In this document: positions 1-6,573 of the stretch, piece after piece | How positions within the stretch are numbered: the stretch's first letter is position 1 | Layout: each line of letters begins with the position of its first letter | From: an uncultured Synergistales bacterium | GTDB taxonomy: Bacteria > Synergistota > Synergistia > Synergistales > Aminobacteriaceae | NCBI GenBank assembly: GCA_905234205.1 | Contig: CAJOGG010000112.1 | Coordinates: 1-6,573, forward strand | DNA: 6,573 nt | Direction of reading: 5' to 3' | The notes under the pieces: generated by a model | Database searches by the model: none | Told to the model about the DNA's origin: nothing | What the model saw: only the letters and a program-made list of their open reading frames with translations | Position numbers and translations under genes: made by a program

Positions 1-6
1 CTAAAG

Positions 7-1320
7 TTATATGTGATCGTTATCGATTCTAATTCGTATGTGTTGCGCCATTTCCGAATCTTCGCGCCAATTCTCTCGCATGTTGTCAATATTTCCGGCA
101 TCCTCCAAAAATTTCAACGTCTCCATCAAAATTTCCCGCTTCTGCCAGTATTCCTTAACGTTGTTCTTGATGTACATAAACCCTTTCACGACGTCGTCTT
201 CCTTCACTGATATATACAGCCCTGCAAGCAAAATCCTTAGCAGCGATTCATCAAAGCCCGAAATTTCTTTCACGCTCCTCATCGCAAATTCACTCGCTGT
301 TTTCAGCCTCGCATTATTCGCACGCGCCGACGCCATCAATACACCGTAATTCCCAAGCCCGAACCCCTTCGAATATTCCTGGTACGTGCTCACTTTATAA
401 TTCCCGTGCTTCTCCGCCTCCAAGCCCTTTATGTAAAATCTTTCCGCCGGGCTAAATTCTCGCCACAATATCCGGTTGAATCCCTTCGGTATCATGTAAT
501 CATACGCATACTTTTTCGCCTGCTCGATTATCTCCTGAAAAGTGTATTCCCGGGTTTCGCTCACTATCTCCTTGTACTCGGTCAACACCTTCAACGACGC
601 CGCATAAGCCGCAAGCACATAATCAGGGTCAGAGAAATTCGGCTCCTCCTTGTTATCGTCTAGCGCCTGCATCGATTCTATTTGCTTGCCAACCTCGTCA
701 CGCACGTCGTCCATTATCTCGTTCAGAAATCCCGTCAAGGCATTCAGACGTTTTCGCAGCACCATCAGCACCGTACCTTTGACATAATCCCCGTCTTTCA
801 GTCCGCTCGCGTCCGTCTCCGTCGCAATGTTCCAAGCAGCCGTTACCCTCAAGCCAGCGTCTCGCATTATCCTTGCAAGCTCCGACCATATCCCAGAGTC
901 CTTGTGCGTGAACATCACTATCTGTATTCCCTCATCGTTCATCAAGCGCGTAAGATTTCCGTAAATATCCACCATGTTAGCCGCAAAATTTTCACCGCCC
1001 CGAAGTGCTAACGGCCTCTTGCTGTCAACGTACCAATCCGGAAAAATTTTCGTGAGGAGTTCTGCGTCCCAAGCTAGGAAAAATTCTGATAGCTCATGAT
1101 AATTCACTGCGTCGGCATACGGCGGATCGGTTATCCATACGTCACACGTCGTCTTCACGTCATGCGAGTCCGATAACGTTACTTCACGGCTTGTATTCAT
1201 GGGGGTGTTGATGATATTTGCCAACCATATTGTTATCAGATACTTATAGCTTCGTGTTGCCCAATTAATGAGCGTATTCAATGCCTGATTGTAGATGATT
1301 ATAGAAAGTGTCCTTGCCAT
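7..1320 (-). CDS. DUF1156 DNA methyltransferase, C-terminal half (catalytic DPPY part)
   Basis: This 437-codon frame holds the second half of the methyltransferase. It contains motif IV, T-D-P-P-Y-A-D at 64-70, the catalytic loop of amino (N6-adenine or N4-cytosine) methyltransferases. Downstream lie a strand-type segment IQIVMFTHK (132-140), GLRVTAAWNI (156-165) and VLMVLRKR (184-191), plausible late motifs of the fold. The C-terminal 240 residues are mostly helical and not assigned. Family-like sequence starts at YNQALNTL (10-17); the first nine residues look like out-of-frame readthrough. The ATG at 1320 lies 56 nt inside the upstream frame and has no good Shine-Dalgarno sequence, so independent initiation is doubtful. 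The next ATG, at 1200, would drop the conserved YNQALNTL region and also lacks a site. The frame ends at a natural TAA (9-7). The simplest reading is the 3' part of one gene interrupted by a +1 frameshift. Coding-strand G strongly exceeds C here, unlike the upstream genes. Confidence 0.8.
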   Translation of the reverse strand: MARTLSIIIYNQALNTLINWATRSYKYLITIWLANIINTPMNTSREVTLSDSHDVKTTCDVWITDPPYADAVNYHELSEFFLAWDAELLTKIFPDWYVDSKRPLALRGGENFAANMVDIYGNLTRLMNDEGIQIVMFTHKDSGIWSELARIMRDAGLRVTAAWNIATETDASGLKDGDYVKGTVLMVLRKRLNALTGFLNEIMDDVRDEVGKQIESMQALDDNKEEPNFSDPDYVLAAYAASLKVLTEYKEIVSETREYTFQEIIEQAKKYAYDYMIPKGFNRILWREFSPAERFYIKGLEAEKHGNYKVSTYQEYSKGFGLGNYGVLMASARANNARLKTASEFAMRSVKEISGFDESLLRILLAGLYISVKEDDVVKGFMYIKNNVKEYWQKREILMETLKFLEDAGNIDNMRENWREDSEMAQHIRIRIDNDHI

Positions 1321-2854
1321 GTTCCGTATCAGCAGTACTTAGCCACCTGCATAATTTCGAGTTATAGTTACAAATTCTATGTATCCCCAGCAGCCCCGCC
1401 ACCTTCATTTTGTCCGTAACGTCAGCGTTCGTGATCTTCTCCTTGAGCCTCGCCAGCAGGTACAGTTGACGCGCGTTGAAAAGTTGGTGCCAGTATCGCC
1501 AGCCACGATTGCGGATAATTTCCTCTGTCTTATCTCCTGGTTCAATCGCCATTGACGGAATGAGGCCCTCCTCTTGCCAGCGTGAAATGTTTTCGGCCAC
1601 AATGCTGCGTACTTTGTGTTCGTTGTCTAAATCTCGTGCGGTCGGTGCGGTGTAGTAACGTTCAGTTCTCTTTTTGCCCTTATCGTCCGTGTATTCATGC
1701 TCGTAGCGTATAGCGTAGAGTCTTTCCTGAAAAACGTCATCGGGGCGTGGTTCAAACTCGTGAAGCTCCCATTGTCGCAGGCCGTAAGAGTCTTGGGTAT
1801 CGTGCCGTAAAACGCTGATTGGGGTGGTCTTTCCGCAGTGAGGACAGGTCATTCCGCGGCTTGTAACAGTTCCTATTTCAGCGGCCTTGAGTTCATCGTT
1901 GGAGACTCCCGAAATGACTTGCTCATCGAAAGAGTTGGAGTCGGGGTTAAATTTCCACTTGACGATAGTTTTTGTGCCCTTGCCAATGATCCAAGAGGGA
2001 GCGAGGGGAACTTTTGCGCCACAATCCGGGCATTTAGCCTCAACGCAATAGATGTACGAGATAGCACGGTCGCCTTTGTCGTTGTGTTCGATTCCAAGGG
2101 CAGTGATTTCGGAGTCGAGTTCGTCGTAGATTTTGCGCATGAAATTTTGAATCTCCGCAATAGATTCAGGAGAGCCGCCGCTGATGTTGAGACTTGCCCA
2201 AGTCAATAAGCCTGAAACGGGGTTAAGATCCGAAGCGAAGACGTCGCAGCCGATTCTAGCAGCCTCAAAAGGTACGGAGCCGCCACCGCAGAAACAATCG
2301 CCGACCTTGCAATTATGCCCGAAGCGTTTTAGTGAGAGTTGCTGAATTAATTCGTTGAGTGAATGAGCGTCTGTGCCCAAGTAGCTGTTAATTTCGAGCC
2401 AGGACTCTTCCGGGAGGTTAGTGACTTGTTCAGGGCGTAAACACATTGAGAGTTTCTCGTCGTAGTTGAGAGTAGAGAAGGCAGCAGATTCGATTTTGTC
2501 GCGCGGGGCATTTCGTGAGAGTTTGCCATCAACAAAATATTTCGAGTACTCCGGGAATTTAGCTTTGATTATCTCGTGAAGCTGTGAGAGCGTGAAATTT
2601 TTGTTCTTGCGCAAGAGTAAACCGTCGTTATCCATGGCCAAGATCTTGAGAAAGATTTGCAGGTCTCGTTCCGGGTTATTGGTTGCAGGAATGAGAGAGG
2701 CGAGAAGAGCTGCACGGATCAGAATTAGCGGTTTACGTCCCCACCATTTGCCAAAAGCTGTGAGAGTTTGAGAGGCGCCGGCCTTACGTTCTTTGTAACT
2801 TTCCTTGCTGACCTTCGAGACGGGGAATTGATGCTCGATGAGGCTTGGAATCAA
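1265..2854 (-). CDS. DUF1156 DNA methyltransferase, N-terminal half (SAM-binding and zinc-ribbon part); frame broken at 3' end
   Basis: These 529 residues are the first half of a DUF1156-family DNA methyltransferase. The N-terminus starts SLIEHQFPV and carries GKWWGRKP at 35-42, the counterpart of the WWARRP block usual in DUF1156. The SAM-binding motif I is D-C-F-C-G-G-G-S at 186-193, with Cys187 where proline is common. SDLNP at 208-212 supplies the acidic ribose-binding residue. A zinc-ribbon insert follows, with CPDC at 275-278 and CPHC at 337-340. A helical region with GWRYWHQLFNARQLYLLARL (451-470) and the block ICNYNSKLCRW (494-504) comes next. The start is TTG at 2854, chosen because it begins the conserved N-terminus and follows a purine-rich site. 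The last 12 residues after D-T-F-Y-N run out of the family pattern and hit TAA at 1265. The catalytic DPPY motif is missing here and lies in the overlapping next frame, so alone this half should not methylate DNA. Confidence 0.85.
   Translation of the reverse strand: MIPSLIEHQFPVSKVSKESYKERKAGASQTLTAFGKWWGRKPLILIRAALLASLIPATNNPERDLQIFLKILAMDNDGLLLRKNKNFTLSQLHEIIKAKFPEYSKYFVDGKLSRNAPRDKIESAAFSTLNYDEKLSMCLRPEQVTNLPEESWLEINSYLGTDAHSLNELIQQLSLKRFGHNCKVGDCFCGGGSVPFEAARIGCDVFASDLNPVSGLLTWASLNISGGSPESIAEIQNFMRKIYDELDSEITALGIEHNDKGDRAISYIYCVEAKCPDCGAKVPLAPSWIIGKGTKTIVKWKFNPDSNSFDEQVISGVSNDELKAAEIGTVTSRGMTCPHCGKTTPISVLRHDTQDSYGLRQWELHEFEPRPDDVFQERLYAIRYEHEYTDDKGKKRTERYYTAPTARDLDNEHKVRSIVAENISRWQEEGLIPSMAIEPGDKTEEIIRNRGWRYWHQLFNARQLYLLARLKEKITNADVTDKMKVAGLLGIHRICNYNSKLCRWLSTADTEHGKDTFYNHLQSGIEYAH
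1284..1303 (-). repeat. Imperfect 10-nt tandem direct repeat at the methyltransferase frame break
   Basis: On the minus strand, TATAATCATC (1303-1294) is followed directly by TACAATCAGG (1293-1284), with 7 of 10 positions identical. Because 10 is not a multiple of three, one extra unit shifts the frame by +1. Deleting 1294-1303 in the reading gives D-T-F-Y-N-Q-A-L-N-T-L, joining the two halves into one frame of about 945 residues. That the repeat arose by duplication is an inference; the frame arithmetic is direct. Confidence 0.6.
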
Positions 2855-2864
2855 TTAATACACA

Positions 2865-2870
2865 CCCTTT
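2865..2870 (-). promoter_or_regulatory. Putative ribosome binding site (AAAGGG) of the methyltransferase gene
   Basis: A purine run ending in AAAGGG lies 10 nt upstream of the TTG start at 2854. The spacing is slightly long and the match to AGGAGG is partial. It is still the best site in the gap and supports the TTG start, since there is no ATG nearby in frame. Confidence 0.4.
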
Positions 2871-2879
2871 TTTGAGTGC

Positions 2880-2908
2880 ATTATACGAAATTAGAAATTG
2901 AATGTTAA
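2880..2908 (-). promoter_or_regulatory. Candidate internal sigma-70 promoter before the methyltransferase gene
   Basis: On the minus strand, TTAACA (2908-2903, 5 of 6 to TTGACA) is followed by a 17-nt spacer and then TATAAT (2885-2880, a perfect -10). The -35 lies within the last codons of the DUF3780 gene and the -10 lies at the edge of the intergenic gap. Transcription would be expected to start near 2873, giving a leader of about 20 nt that contains the AAAGGG site and the TTG start. Such a promoter would let the methyltransferase be made separately from the ATPase, which makes sense if host DNA must be protected first. The region is AT-rich, so a chance match is possible. Confidence 0.5.
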
Positions 2909-3418
2909 TTGTGAATCGTCATAGGGATTGTTGCAAAGAGCGAATCTAAGAGCGACTCTCCAGCCGCGTTTACCGTCGTTGATGTCACCTGTAGCAGCGT
3001 TAGTGATCGTGTAAAGCCACCAACGTTCTTCGGGCATGAGGCCTTTCCAGTTTACGATGGCGCCGGGAATTTCTCCAGGGTCACAATTTTCGATGGCCCA
3101 CAATAAAATCATCATCTCCCTTCCCAAAAATTTTTCGACGGGAGTTCCAGTTGTGAGGAATTTTCCGGGATTGAGCTTGTTAGCTTTTAGTCGGGCGTTA
3201 AATTCCGCGGTGAGGTCAGGCGCGATTTTGTTCCATTTGTTGCGTGGGATTATGAGGCGTAATTTGTCTGACGCGTGACGAACTTGGCCCGGAGTCCATT
3301 CGAAACACTCGTGAATTTTAACGTGCCTGTCTACGGTGTGCCTGGAAGGAATGCTTACGAGGAAATAATTTTGCGACTCGTCAGGATTGACTCCGAACCC
3401 GTAAGTTAATTGCTTCAT
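2891..3418 (-). CDS. DUF3780 family protein, defence-cassette accessory subunit
   Basis: This is a 175-residue soluble protein with no signal peptide, transmembrane segment or recognisable catalytic motif. The C-terminal half carries the blocks I associate with DUF3780: GREMMILLWAIE (99-110), PEERWWLYTITNAATG (129-144) and KRGWRVALRFAL (150-161). Its length fits the family, which I recall at about 180 residues. The biochemical function is unknown. The consistent pairing with DUF499 and DUF1156 genes, as I recall it, suggests a structural or adaptor role in the defence complex, which is an inference. The ATG start (3418-3416) overlaps the TGA stop of the ATPase gene (3417-3415) as ATGA. No Shine-Dalgarno sequence is evident before it, so translational coupling to the ATPase is likely. 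The gene ends 36 nt before the methyltransferase start, and its last codons contain the -35 of a candidate internal promoter. Confidence 0.85.
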   Translation of the reverse strand: MKQLTYGFGVNPDESQNYFLVSIPSRHTVDRHVKIHECFEWTPGQVRHASDKLRLIIPRNKWNKIAPDLTAEFNARLKANKLNPGKFLTTGTPVEKFLGREMMILLWAIENCDPGEIPGAIVNWKGLMPEERWWLYTITNAATGDINDGKRGWRVALRFALCNNPYDDSQLTFNF

Positions 3419-6400
3419 TGTCGTATCGTGCCGGCTCTGCTAGCTTCATCGAGGGAAATTTTCTTGAGGTCAAGCCACTGTAAGAAATCCGCGCCAGTTT
3501 TGAAGCGTAAGGCCGTGTAATCGAAATTGATGGTGTAATCCTTGCCATTGAAAGCCGTGTTGCGAACGAAATCGATCATGGATATAACTTTCTCGATAGT
3601 GCAAGCGATCTCGTAGGTGTTGTACTCCATGAAGCTTTGTTTGTCGTTCTTATCCTCAACCGTGAATCCGAAATGCTGAAGCAAAACGCCGGGGACTCTC
3701 TTAAAAATTGCGAACTCGTCAAAAACTTTTTGGCCCGTGAATTTTGTCATGCTCTTATAAACGTAGAGGACTTGTTTATCCCGGTCAACGTTGATTCTTG
3801 TGTCAGAGTCTGTTACCTGAATTTCCTGATAATCTATTAACGTGCCATGATTGTATACAGCGACTCGAACGACCCTACAATTATCGGGCAAATGAATTTC
3901 ATCGTGATATAAGCCGCCGGATTCTTTGGGGTTGGAGCCGTCAGTAGTGTAACGCATTTCAAACGCCGGGTGCGATTCAAGCTGCATAAAGCGTCCTGTA
4001 GATAAATTGTGCTGCTCATGCTTCAACGTAGCCTTGCACAGAAAACGCTTTGAAGGGCCAGTAGGGTGTGGATTATCGCGGGTCGGGTCAACACACAGGA
4101 AATAAATCTCGGTCTCCTTCGTCAATAAGATATTTCGATCGAGTCTTTGAGAGTGCTGCGTAGCTTCTGCTCCTATGTCGTAATAAATCTCGCTGCCGTT
4201 AATTGCTTGAACCCTGAGTCTAAATTCGCCGGTGCCTTTGTCGTAGTCGCCAATCTGTGTAATTTCAACGTCGGTTGGCTCTTTTGGAAACGGACCTTTA
4301 GAGAGATAGCCGAAGTTTTCGCGCCAGAGGTCATTCTTCAGACAAAAACTCTTTAGAGCTTCCATTTGCCCCGGGTGATACCAAGGCCAGCTTGTGTCAG
4401 TTGCGGAACGTTCAAGAATTTGCGTCCAAGTCATTTCCTTTTGCGTGAAGAGTCTTTGTTCACACCTAATGCGCATTGCGTCGAGCTTGTTTTCATCGTC
4501 TGAGAAGTCGGAGAACTTTTTGTGCTCAATCAGTGAATTAACGATCTGCTCTTCACCGTCGTATTTGTTGCTCAAAAATTTCAGCGTGAAATCTCGTTGC
4601 GTGAGTCCATTTCTGACGGGGAAATATAAATCAACGAACGTGGAACGAACTGACTCTAACAATGCGAGTCTAGCTTTGCTCTCAAAGTTTATGGCTTCAT
4701 TGTATTGCTGATCGGACTCGGGGACGTGGTCAAGCTTCATGTTCTTAATGACTGCGCGAATGGCTGAAAGTTTTTTGCTGTCCTCTAAGATCCTGCTCAT
4801 CATGCTGCGCTGCCCTGATAGGAACATAATGCGGTTCTTATAAACTTGATTATCGTAAAAAGTTTTGAGTTCCGGGTTAAGTCCGAAGCCTTGACAAGGT
4901 TCATAGATCACGAGGGAAATTTTTTCGCGGTCAACCTTAATTTCATCAAGAGCGGGCATAACGTAAATAGCTTGATAGCAATTTTTGAGCTTGGGTGTGA
5001 AATTGTCGCGTAACTCTTCGCGTAAATCTTGCTTTGCTTGTTCGTTGCTGTAACTGTCAATGAGCGTGTTGATTTCGGCGGTCATGTTCTTGATGTTCTG
5101 GAAATAGTGCCTGCCTCGTGCGTCGGTCTTAATGTACCAACATTGAGAGAGTAATTCATCGAGAACTTTTTTGTATTGATTCATATCTAGCCCCGGAGCA
5201 CATAGATTTGCGATTATGTCACGTTCGTCCAAACCTTTCACGACATTAAGAGTGCTGCTAAGCGACGAGATCAATAATAATTTCGCGAGCGTTTGAGCAT
5301 AGGGGAACGATAAATTATAGTGAGCGTCAATTAATTCTGCGACTGAAGCTCCTTGTTGTGCGACATCATGACTGATAGCGATATCGAGTGATTGATTAAT
5401 ATCCTTAATCATAGTCAGCGAGTCAGGGTCATTGAGATCGACATCATAGACGTTAATCAAGTGAGAGCGTTCGGCGGAGTGGTTCTCATAAAATTTTCTG
5501 ACGATCTGACGCATTAAACGAATTAGTCCGCGAGTTTGTTGGAAGCTTTCATTTTCTTTGAAGCGTGCGTAAAGATCTTTGATTGACGGGTGGAACGGGT
5601 AACACTCTCTTATGCCGTTGAAGATTTCGTCTGGTCTGTATAACGTTAGGCCGGATTTAACAGCACTTGCGATTGAAGCTTTGAAGGCTGAAGCGATTTC
5701 CTTAACGTCCAAATCATTTTCGCGTGGTACACTCTCAAATAATCTTTTGCGTAGAATGTCATAAACTTCGGCGGTGTTGAGTGCTACTGGCTCGATACTT
5801 TTTGCTGTTCTGTTGGCTTCATGCTCTAAATCTTTGAACGTGCTTTGTAAAATTTTGCTGCCATGTTCATAAGTTGCTTTGAGGTCAGAGAAGACTAAGC
5901 AGACGTTAGCGAGTTCCTTTTTCCCGAGAGCTACGAATAAATTTGACAAGGCTGTACAAGTGATTTGCAGTGGATCACGATATTCAGTTCTGTTAGCGCG
6001 CAAATATTGCAGATAGGGTGGAAGTTCATCAAGGAGTATCAAAATTTTCTGGTCTCGCAGTAAGTTCACCCACGATTGTTCGCCAGGAGCGGAATCTTTA
6101 TCGAAGAAATCTTTTTTCCCAAGCTGTTCGGCAAGCTGCCCCCATATTCCGCCGGTTATGTCAGTTGCACGTCCTGAGAAGGCAATAACTTTTATCGCGC
6201 CAAGTTCTGTATATGGTTGTTCAAGAAAATTTCTGCGTAGGTCCGGATTTTTGGCAAGTAAAGCAAGAGCCAACATGTTATGAGTTTTTCCGCCACCCAT
6301 TGCCTGTGTAAGTTTTATTACGCCTGATGAAGATTTCCCGGCAAAACGATTGAAGGCAGTCTCGAATAAATTATTCATGCCCCTGGTTATGAAGTTCTCG

Positions 6401-6531
6401 GCAAAAAATTTTTCCGCTTCAATTCGTCCTTCTATAAGGTCGCTCAAGTTCAAAACGTAGTCGTTATTATCGTTGCTAAAAACGCTTTGACGAGGCTTAC
6501 ACAATTCCGCAATGGTTTTCATGATGATCAA
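3415..6531 (-). CDS. DUF499-family AAA+/P-loop ATPase, anti-phage-defence type
   Basis: This is a 1038-residue cytoplasmic ATPase and the first gene of the cassette. A Walker A motif (M-GGGKTH) lies at residues 78-84 and a Walker B motif (ILILLDELPPY) at 163-173. A sensor-like strand (CLVFSDL) is at 211-217. A lid-type helical region follows the IEPVAL segment (246-251). HPSIKDLY (314-321) and TRGLIRLMRQIV (333-344) match what I recall of DUF499 proteins, as does the RHYFQNIKNM stretch near 474-483. A C-terminal region near 861-880 has a YTTDGSNP motif like that of chitobiase/hexosaminidase C-terminal domains. No signal peptide or membrane segment is seen. DUF499 ATPases are recalled as defence-island proteins and seem related to BREX BrxC/PglY-type ATPases. 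Energising a methyltransferase/helicase complex is an inference. The start is TTG at 6531, which sits 4 nt after AGGAG. ATG at 6522 (MKTIAEL) is the alternative and gives 1035 residues; it better matches the N-terminus I remember for the family. The gene is intact and its stop overlaps the next start. Confidence 0.88.
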   Translation of the reverse strand: MIIMKTIAELCKPRQSVFSNDNNDYVLNLSDLIEGRIEAEKFFAENFITRGMNNLFETAFNRFAGKSSSGVIKLTQAMGGGKTHNMLALALLAKNPDLRRNFLEQPYTELGAIKVIAFSGRATDITGGIWGQLAEQLGKKDFFDKDSAPGEQSWVNLLRDQKILILLDELPPYLQYLRANRTEYRDPLQITCTALSNLFVALGKKELANVCLVFSDLKATYEHGSKILQSTFKDLEHEANRTAKSIEPVALNTAEVYDILRKRLFESVPRENDLDVKEIASAFKASIASAVKSGLTLYRPDEIFNGIRECYPFHPSIKDLYARFKENESFQQTRGLIRLMRQIVRKFYENHSAERSHLINVYDVDLNDPDSLTMIKDINQSLDIAISHDVAQQGASVAELIDAHYNLSFPYAQTLAKLLLISSLSSTLNVVKGLDERDIIANLCAPGLDMNQYKKVLDELLSQCWYIKTDARGRHYFQNIKNMTAEINTLIDSYSNEQAKQDLREELRDNFTPKLKNCYQAIYVMPALDEIKVDREKISLVIYEPCQGFGLNPELKTFYDNQVYKNRIMFLSGQRSMMSRILEDSKKLSAIRAVIKNMKLDHVPESDQQYNEAINFESKARLALLESVRSTFVDLYFPVRNGLTQRDFTLKFLSNKYDGEEQIVNSLIEHKKFSDFSDDENKLDAMRIRCEQRLFTQKEMTWTQILERSATDTSWPWYHPGQMEALKSFCLKNDLWRENFGYLSKGPFPKEPTDVEITQIGDYDKGTGEFRLRVQAINGSEIYYDIGAEATQHSQRLDRNILLTKETEIYFLCVDPTRDNPHPTGPSKRFLCKATLKHEQHNLSTGRFMQLESHPAFEMRYTTDGSNPKESGGLYHDEIHLPDNCRVVRVAVYNHGTLIDYQEIQVTDSDTRINVDRDKQVLYVYKSMTKFTGQKVFDEFAIFKRVPGVLLQHFGFTVEDKNDKQSFMEYNTYEIACTIEKVISMIDFVRNTAFNGKDYTINFDYTALRFKTGADFLQWLDLKKISLDEASRAGTIRQ

Positions 6532-6535
6532 TTTG

Positions 6536-6540
6536 CTCCT
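6536..6540 (-). promoter_or_regulatory. Ribosome binding site AGGAG of the DUF499 gene
   Basis: AGGAG reads on the minus strand just upstream of the ATPase gene. It lies 4 nt from the TTG codon at 6531 and 13 nt from the ATG at 6522. Neither spacing is ideal, so the site does not settle the start. The remaining leader up to the window edge (6541-6573) shows no convincing promoter, so the operon promoter is probably outside the window. Confidence 0.55.
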
Positions 6541-6573
6541 GTTGTTATGATTCTGGATTACGTCAGTGAACTA

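Noticed and set aside
698..889. Minus-strand 63-codon frame within the C-terminal methyltransferase half
   Set aside because: It is an out-of-frame shadow of the real coding sequence, of low-complexity Gly/Arg-rich composition.
406..1011. Two plus-strand open frames opposite the C-terminal methyltransferase half
   Set aside because: They are arginine/histidine-rich antisense readings of the DPPY-containing frame, with no recognisable domain.
1265..1340. Programmed +1 ribosomal frameshifting
   Set aside because: I see no recognisable slippery site with a stop or rare codon, and no stimulating stem or internal Shine-Dalgarno sequence at useful spacing. AGGTGG lies more than 20 nt upstream of the ATG. 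A 10-nt insertion explains the break more simply.
1838..2209. Plus-strand open frame of 123 codons
   Set aside because: It lies wholly opposite the SAM-binding/zinc-ribbon part of the methyltransferase, whose motifs are clear. Its own translation shows no family resemblance.
2862..2876. Terminator at the A-run between DUF3780 and the methyltransferase
   Set aside because: On the transcribed strand the run is A-rich rather than U-rich, and no GC stem precedes it.
6532..6573. Operon promoter in the leader of the ATPase gene
   Set aside because: The only -10-like hexamer (CATAAC) is weak and has no -35 partner at 16-18 nt.

Overview
The window is 6.6 kb of bacterial DNA at about 45% G+C, coding essentially end to end on the minus strand. 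It holds a defence-island-type cassette. In transcription order (right to left) the genes are a large DUF499-family AAA+/P-loop ATPase (6531-3415), a small DUF3780 protein (3418-2891), and a DUF1156-family SAM-dependent DNA methyltransferase that occupies two overlapping frames (2854-1265 and 1320-7). From memory, DUF499 + DUF3780 + DUF1156 is a set associated with anti-phage defence, usually with a large helicase gene next to it. Any such helicase would lie beyond position 1 and cannot be seen here. The window does not identify the organism. TTG start codons, an AGGAG ribosome binding site and a sigma-70-like promoter indicate a bacterium; I make no firm call on phylum.

Layout: 6573-6532 is a short leader with an AGGAG Shine-Dalgarno sequence. 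The ATPase and DUF3780 genes overlap by an ATGA stop/start and are probably translationally coupled. The only real intergenic gap, 36 nt at 2890-2855, holds the leader of the methyltransferase gene. It also holds the -10 of a near-consensus internal promoter (TTAACA, 17 nt, TATAAT) whose -35 lies inside the DUF3780 coding end. No tRNA, rRNA, CRISPR array, insertion sequence or terminator is visible, and the plus strand carries only shadow frames.

The most notable point is the methyltransferase. Its first half carries the WW-G-R-K-P N-terminal motif, the SAM-binding motif (CFCGGGS, then SDLNP) and a CxxC/CxxC zinc-ribbon insert. Its second half carries the catalytic DPPY motif. The two halves are out of frame by +1, and at the junction sits an imperfect 10-nt tandem direct repeat (1284-1303). 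Removing one 10-nt unit restores a single frame of about 945 residues through D-T-F-Y-N-Q-A-L-N. The gene therefore looks like a once-continuous methyltransferase split by a small duplication. It could be inactivated, or it could now be made as two polypeptides. Strand composition also switches within this gene: the 3' part is strongly G-over-C on the coding strand, while the upstream operon is balanced or C-rich. This raises the possibility of a recombinant (mosaic) system.

Working model (inference): the methyltransferase marks host DNA, the DUF499 ATPase drives target processing or complex remodelling, DUF3780 is an accessory subunit, and a downstream helicase/nuclease completes the system.
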